DNA of 47,074 nucleotides from Verrucomicrobiota bacterium (GTDB taxonomy: Bacteria; Verrucomicrobiota; Verrucomicrobiia; Limisphaerales; UBA1096): contig JASMKO010000097.1 of the NCBI GenBank assembly GCA_030749225.1, forward strand, positions 1 to 47,074. Reading direction: 5' to 3'. How positions within the stretch are numbered: position 1 is the first letter of the stretch; every line of letters starts with the position of its first letter. Made by a program: the position numbers and the translations under genes. Positions 43,211 through 47,074 of this stretch are shown piece after piece. The notes beneath the pieces were generated by a model. The model did no database searches. It was not told where the DNA came from and saw only the letters and a program-made list of their open reading frames with translations.

Positions 43211-44185
43211 CTAGCCCAGACATTTATCCAAGTACGTTCGGGCCCGAAGGATTTCGGCAGTTGTTTCTGCAGCCGTTGGAAGTATTGGAATGCCCCGTGG
43301 CACGGGGTGCATGAAAATGCTGGTGAAGCCTTGGTAATTGATTGCCCTTAGCGTGCGGACAATGGGCGTAAAGTCAAGCTTTCCGCGACCGGGCATCTGG
43401 AGAAGTTCCTGTGCCTTAGGAAGTTTCTTGATGCAGCCCATGCCGTGTTGCCAAGCATAAAACATGAAGAGGCGGTTCCCCAGTTGTTTGACGAGCTTGG
43501 CGAGGTCGGCAGCCATTTGGCCATGCAATTCCAGATGATACGGCGCCATGGCAATACCGATACTTTTCGATGGGGAGAATTCCAGCAGCCACTTCAATGA
43601 GTCGGGCGTGTTGATAAGATTGCTGCTGTGGTTTTCGATCCCGATTTTGACTCCGGCCGCCTCAGCGGCCTCGGCGTGGGGCTTCATCTTTTCAGCGAAT
43701 ATTCTCACTGCATTTTTCAAACTGTCCCCACTCAACCCTTTTGGACCGCTCCCGCCGCAGATCAACAGGTCTCCGCCCAATTTGGCGCAAACCTTCATCT
43801 CCGGTTGTAGCTTGTACGGACCCAGGTCGTATCGGGTGATACAACCAAGCCGAACGTCATGCTGGTTGAGCAGGGCTCCAAATTGATCGTGCCCCATTTC
43901 CTCCATTTGCTCACGCTGGCTGCCGTGGACGCGCGGCCAGATGTCGATCGTACTCGCCCCGGTCTTCCCTACCTCGGGCAGGATCGTCGTCAGAGGCAGC
44001 GCGCCGTACATTGAGGAAGAAAGAATGTAGTTGAACCTAAACGCCCCCTTGGCCAAGGCATGCGGAATCACACCGGCGGTTGCACCGCCCAATGCGGCCA
44101 GTTTCAGGAACCGCCGCCGCGATAGGACCGCTTGGTCAGGCGTGCCCAAGTGCAGTTCATGGGATGGATTAAGATGAGCATTCAT
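43211..44185 (-). CDS. Tat-exported TIM-barrel sugar isomerase/epimerase-like protein
   Basis: 324 residues from the ATG at 44185 (frame open to 44311). Twin-arginine signal LSRRRFLKLAALGGATAGVI, then FNYILSSSMYGALPLTTILPEVGKTGASTIDIW. Barrel-type metal positions are visible in GVKIGIENHSSNL (Glu), SIGIAMAPYHLELHG (where a His is in the place of the more usual Asp/His), MFYAWQHGM, and FTSIFMHPVP. It is divergent from the cupin-like gene, 152 bp apart, so the two may be co-regulated. Substrate unknown. Confidence 0.82.
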   Translation of the reverse strand: MNAHLNPSHELHLGTPDQAVLSRRRFLKLAALGGATAGVIPHALAKGAFRFNYILSSSMYGALPLTTILPEVGKTGASTIDIWPRVHGSQREQMEEMGHDQFGALLNQHDVRLGCITRYDLGPYKLQPEMKVCAKLGGDLLICGGSGPKGLSGDSLKNAVRIFAEKMKPHAEAAEAAGVKIGIENHSSNLINTPDSLKWLLEFSPSKSIGIAMAPYHLELHGQMAADLAKLVKQLGNRLFMFYAWQHGMGCIKKLPKAQELLQMPGRGKLDFTPIVRTLRAINYQGFTSIFMHPVPRGIPILPTAAETTAEILRARTYLDKCLG

Positions 44186-44337
44186 GCGGGCTGACCATTT
44201 TGATGCGGCACCGGCTCCCACGCAAGTCTGCCGTCCTGACCCAAACGAATCGACGGCAGGCGATGCTTGACCCCGTTCTGCACTCGACTTGGGCAACTGT
44301 TTTGGCCACATTGCCGCCCGGTTAATCTGAAAACATC

Positions 44338-45612
44338 ATGCCACTCACATCCGTCAAACAACTCAAGACCATAAAGAAAAACGTCCGCAAACATGTGGAC
44401 GCCGCTCTAGAGGAAACCGGAGGACTGCTCCGGCTCGCTCCCGCTTGGGTGCCGCGCTCATTCCTGCAGCCTGGCCTGCGGCTGAAACTGCACCCGGACG
44501 ACACCTACGCCTACGGGCTGAACCGCGGCGGCATTGATGAGCGCTGGTTTGGCTCCACCACCGAGGCGGCCAACGAAGGCCGCGTGCCGGACGAGGGCCT
44601 GAGCTACGTGGTGCATGGGCGCAATCGGTTCACCCTGCGTGATGCGGTGGCCGAGTGCGGCGCAGAGATCATCGGGAAGCGCATTTGGAAGAAGTACGGC
44701 AAGTGGCCGGTCTACTCGAAGTTCTTCGACAACATGGGCCCCATTCCGCACCACATGCACCAGAATGCCAAGCAGGCCAAGCTAGTCGGGCAGGAGGGGA
44801 AGCCAGAGAGCTACTACTTCCCGCCACAACACAACAACGTCGGGAACAATTTCCCTTATACCTTCATGGGCCTCGAGCCGGGAACGACCAAGGCGCAGGT
44901 GCGCAAGTGCCTCGAGAATTGGAACAAAGGCGACAACGGTATCCTTGATCTCAGTCGCGCCTACCGGCTCAAGCCCGGCACCGGCTGGCTGATTCCGCCC
45001 TGCATTTTGCACGCGCCCGGCAGCCTCTGCACCTACGAGCCGCAATGGGGCAGCGACGTGTTCGGCATGTACCAAAGCCTCGTCGAGGGCCGCGAAGTAC
45101 CGTGGAGTTTGCTCGTGAAGGACATGCCAAAGAAAAAGCATCGCGACCTCGACTTCATCGTCAATCAACTCGACTGGGCCGGCAACACGAACGAAAACTT
45201 CAAGGACAGCCATTACCTCGAACCGATCCCTGTAGCCGACACTCGCAAGGAAGGCTACGTTGATCGCTGGATAGTATACGGCCGCATCAAGAAGGAGCAA
45301 CTCTTCACCGCCAAAGAACTCACCGTCGACCCTGGTGTAAAATGCACCTTGAAAGACAAGGGCGCGTGGAGCGGTATCTGCGTGCAGGGCAAAGGCGCCA
45401 TCAACAGCCAACCACTCAATAGCCCCAAGCTCATCCGCTTCCACGAACTGACCGAGGACGAATACTTCTGCACCGAAGCCGGCGCCAAGGCAGGTGTCAC
45501 CCTCGAGAACACCAGCGAGACCGAGCCACTCGTGCTCCTGCGCTACTTCGGACCAGAGGTCAACCCCGACGCCCCAAGCATTGGCGGCTACCGCAAACGG
45601 AAGTTTGACTGA
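44338..45612 (+). CDS. Cupin/mannose-6-phosphate isomerase-like protein
   Basis: 424 residues, no signal peptide, so cytoplasmic. It has two jelly-roll halves. The first metal site is IPHHMHQNAKQA (His pair) with LGPE-like GLEPGTT and PCILHAPGSLCTYEPQ as the second His segment; this is the order seen in type I mannose-6-phosphate isomerases. The second half (about 290-410) contains ELTVDPGVKCTLKDKGAWSGICVQGKGAIN and a final RYFGPEV strand. Sugar isomerase or lyase activity is likely but not provable from sequence. Starts at the ATG at 44338, divergent from the TIM-barrel gene. Confidence 0.7.
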   Translation: MPLTSVKQLKTIKKNVRKHVDAALEETGGLLRLAPAWVPRSFLQPGLRLKLHPDDTYAYGLNRGGIDERWFGSTTEAANEGRVPDEGLSYVVHGRNRFTLRDAVAECGAEIIGKRIWKKYGKWPVYSKFFDNMGPIPHHMHQNAKQAKLVGQEGKPESYYFPPQHNNVGNNFPYTFMGLEPGTTKAQVRKCLENWNKGDNGILDLSRAYRLKPGTGWLIPPCILHAPGSLCTYEPQWGSDVFGMYQSLVEGREVPWSLLVKDMPKKKHRDLDFIVNQLDWAGNTNENFKDSHYLEPIPVADTRKEGYVDRWIVYGRIKKEQLFTAKELTVDPGVKCTLKDKGAWSGICVQGKGAINSQPLNSPKLIRFHELTEDEYFCTEAGAKAGVTLENTSETEPLVLLRYFGPEVNPDAPSIGGYRKRKFD

Positions 45613-45624
45613 TCAATAAATTAC

Positions 45625-47074
45625 TCAGTCGAGCGCCTGGCCAAGTTTTTGGAGTAGTGCCGGATTGGGTTGCGGCGTGTCGAGGGCAAACCAGCGTTTG
45701 GAGCCTTGGCCAAGCGAGCGAACAGCGAACTTCACCGCCCCATCATCGTTGACCGGGATTTGCGTCAGCGACACAAAAAAGAATCCACCCGAGTCCACGG
45801 CGGACGTCCATGTGGGCAGATAAATCAACTCAACAGTTTCGTCGCCCGACACCCAACGGGAGAGTTCGCGAGTTACATCGAACCGAAGTTTTTCCTCGTC
45901 TCCGATGGATAACGAAAAGCCGTCTGTCATCGGCTCGGTCTCCCAGCCCACGCCGCCGATGAAAGCAAACACGAGTGCTGTCTCAACCGGCTTGGATATT
46001 GGATGCGTTACCCACGCCAGTTCCATGCCGATTTTTTGTTGGCGAATGAATCCGCGGGGCACGAAGTCGCCAACAAAATTGTGCCACTCGGTCGATTCAT
46101 GATCTGTTGAAGTCACTTTGGCCACAGGCGGCTGGGCGATGCGCACGTAGTGGCGGAGTTTTTGAATGAGTTGTTGCTCGGTTTCAGATCGTTCACCGCC
46201 AACCCAGCCGGTAAGCCTTTTGAACGCCAGCGACTCGCCACTCGGCGGCTTGTGGAAGGGCGACGGTTCCTGCCCGACTTTGGCCGCGAACTTGTTACCA
46301 ACCATTTCGCGGACGGTATCAACCAGTTTGTCCTCGACCGCGGGATCGTACCGCCCCGGTTGCTCGTAGTAGACCTGCGAAAAGTCGGCCTCATAGCCGC
46401 CCTCGCGAAGGATGCGGCGCGAAGGGATGTAGCCCGGCATGTCGTTGGCCCATGCATTCAGCCAGATGCGCGACCAGTCGAGTTCACGCTTCAGCCTCAC
46501 AGAGTAGTCAACCACGACTTCGCCGGCGAGAAAGACCATCGCCAAATCCTCCCCAAACTTCCAGACCGACACCGGGTAGTCCACCTCGGCCGGGATTTCG
46601 CCAGTGGCGTCCAGCCTAGCCAGCATTGCCTTCGCCAATTGATGATGAAATCCGCCGGACTTGAGCTGTTCCTCCCAGTGCGCGCGGGGCTTGGGCTTGG
46701 CCAGAGGCAGCTTGATTTGGCGTGATGCGATCGTGGGCGCGCCCTTGAGCGCGATTGTTTTTTCGGAAAGCAGCCGCTTGGTTTCCATGGCGATGGCCCG
46801 CCCGTGATCCTCCGCGATGGCGAGGTTACCGCTTGGTTGCGGGCCGACGTCCGCGCCGCAGCCGATCGTCATCATCGACACCGCATTGCCAAATTCCTTC
46901 TCGATCCACGTGTTGGCGAATCCGGCCCAGTCGCCGCTGATGCGGTTGCGCCCGCCCACCGTCGTGCAGTGGCAGGCGTAATTCGCCCAGACCGCGCGCA
47001 CCGCGCCGTTCGCATCGCGTGCCGCCAGCACCGGGAGGCTGTGGTCGACCGGGGCGTTCCGTTGATGCCCAAAC
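45625..47074 (-). CDS. Neutral/alkaline ceramidase-like protein, 5' end outside window
   Basis: 483 codons are open to the right edge without a reliable start, so the N-terminus is missing. The conserved block RAVWANYACHCTTVGGRNRISGDWAGFANTWIEKEFGNA and MTIGCGADVGPQP matches the catalytic and zinc-binding core of neutral/non-lysosomal ceramidase proteins (the HxT and the G-D-x-x-G motif). Later segments DLAMVFLAGEVVVDYSVRLKREL and NDMPGYIPSRRILREGGYEAD are typical too. The C-terminal about 150 residues form an added beta domain. Members in this phylum may act on ceramides or other amides in the periplasm. Confidence 0.85.
   Translation of the reverse strand, partial: FGHQRNAPVDHSLPVLAARDANGAVRAVWANYACHCTTVGGRNRISGDWAGFANTWIEKEFGNAVSMMTIGCGADVGPQPSGNLAIAEDHGRAIAMETKRLLSEKTIALKGAPTIASRQIKLPLAKPKPRAHWEEQLKSGGFHHQLAKAMLARLDATGEIPAEVDYPVSVWKFGEDLAMVFLAGEVVVDYSVRLKRELDWSRIWLNAWANDMPGYIPSRRILREGGYEADFSQVYYEQPGRYDPAVEDKLVDTVREMVGNKFAAKVGQEPSPFHKPPSGESLAFKRLTGWVGGERSETEQQLIQKLRHYVRIAQPPVAKVTSTDHESTEWHNFVGDFVPRGFIRQQKIGMELAWVTHPISKPVETALVFAFIGGVGWETEPMTDGFSLSIGDEEKLRFDVTRELSRWVSGDETVELIYLPTWTSAVDSGGFFFVSLTQIPVNDDGAVKFAVRSLGQGSKRWFALDTPQPNPALLQKLGQALD

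Noticed and set aside
1..47074. CRISPR array, prophage, integrase or IS element
   Set aside because: No regularly spaced repeats, no phage structural or recombinase motifs and no transposase were seen; the only recombination gene is ruvC, a housekeeping gene.

Overview
The window looks like chromosomal DNA of a Verrucomicrobiota bacterium, probably of the marine Pedosphaera/Limisphaerales kind; Planctomycetota is the main alternative. The clues are family content: a pseudopilin with the [18 protein letters not shown] signature, FG-GAP/UnbV proteins, a planctomycete-type cytochrome c, a Cys-type sulfatase, DUF1080, DUF1501/DUF1800, twin-arginine TIM-barrel sugar-isomerase-like proteins, and start regions that often lack a Shine-Dalgarno sequence. 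No rRNA, CRISPR array, integrase or insertion sequence was seen.

Region 1 (1-11582, all minus strand) is a selenium block. In transcription order it holds a large secreted FG-GAP/UnbV/thioredoxin/TPR protein, tRNA-Sec (selC), selD, selA, selB and a LamG-domain protein that runs off the left edge. The large protein would normally be called as two genes, 9684-11648 and 7734-9662. The two reading frames are the same frame, separated by one TGA (9686-9684). That TGA is followed at the right distance by a stem-loop with a GGUC-containing loop like the E. coli fdhF SECIS, and the gene lies just upstream of a complete Sec decoding set. I read it as one selenoprotein gene with selenocysteine in the middle of a beta-propeller, possibly a new selenoprotein family. 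This is the most important result of the window.

Region 2 (11901-17408) has a truncated FG-GAP lipoprotein stub, then a minus-strand cassette: small secreted protein, SGNH/TPR protein, a 50-residue DUF5989 protein, NodU-type carbamoyltransferase and SxtJ-like membrane protein. From about 12.3 kb onward the DNA is visibly more GC-rich and is sprinkled with copies and near-copies of the palindrome CGCTTGGCCAAGCG, which the selenium block lacks.

Region 3 (17590-26797, mostly plus) carries a DUF6600-like lipoprotein with Ser/Tyr/Arg repeats, a secreted protein, a cytochrome c, a DJ-1/PfpI protein, RuvC, a second FG-GAP/UnbV lipoprotein, a STAS protein (minus), a pseudopilin and a small lipoprotein. 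Region 4 (26804-33254) has a membrane coiled-coil protein with a GrpE-like end, a sulfatase, an esterase-like hydrolase, a DUF1080 protein, HscB and IscA-type Fe-S assembly proteins, an acidic unknown protein and a SET methyltransferase with a lysine-rich tail.

Region 5 (33311-47074) has TIM-barrel sugar-isomerase-like proteins, an adjacent DUF1800/DUF1501 pair in which both genes are broken by internal deletions, a membrane protein, a class IV aminotransferase beside a sulfotransferase-like protein, a beta-propeller plus five-heme cytochrome plus DJ-1 operon, a cupin-like protein, and a ceramidase-like protein that runs off the right edge.
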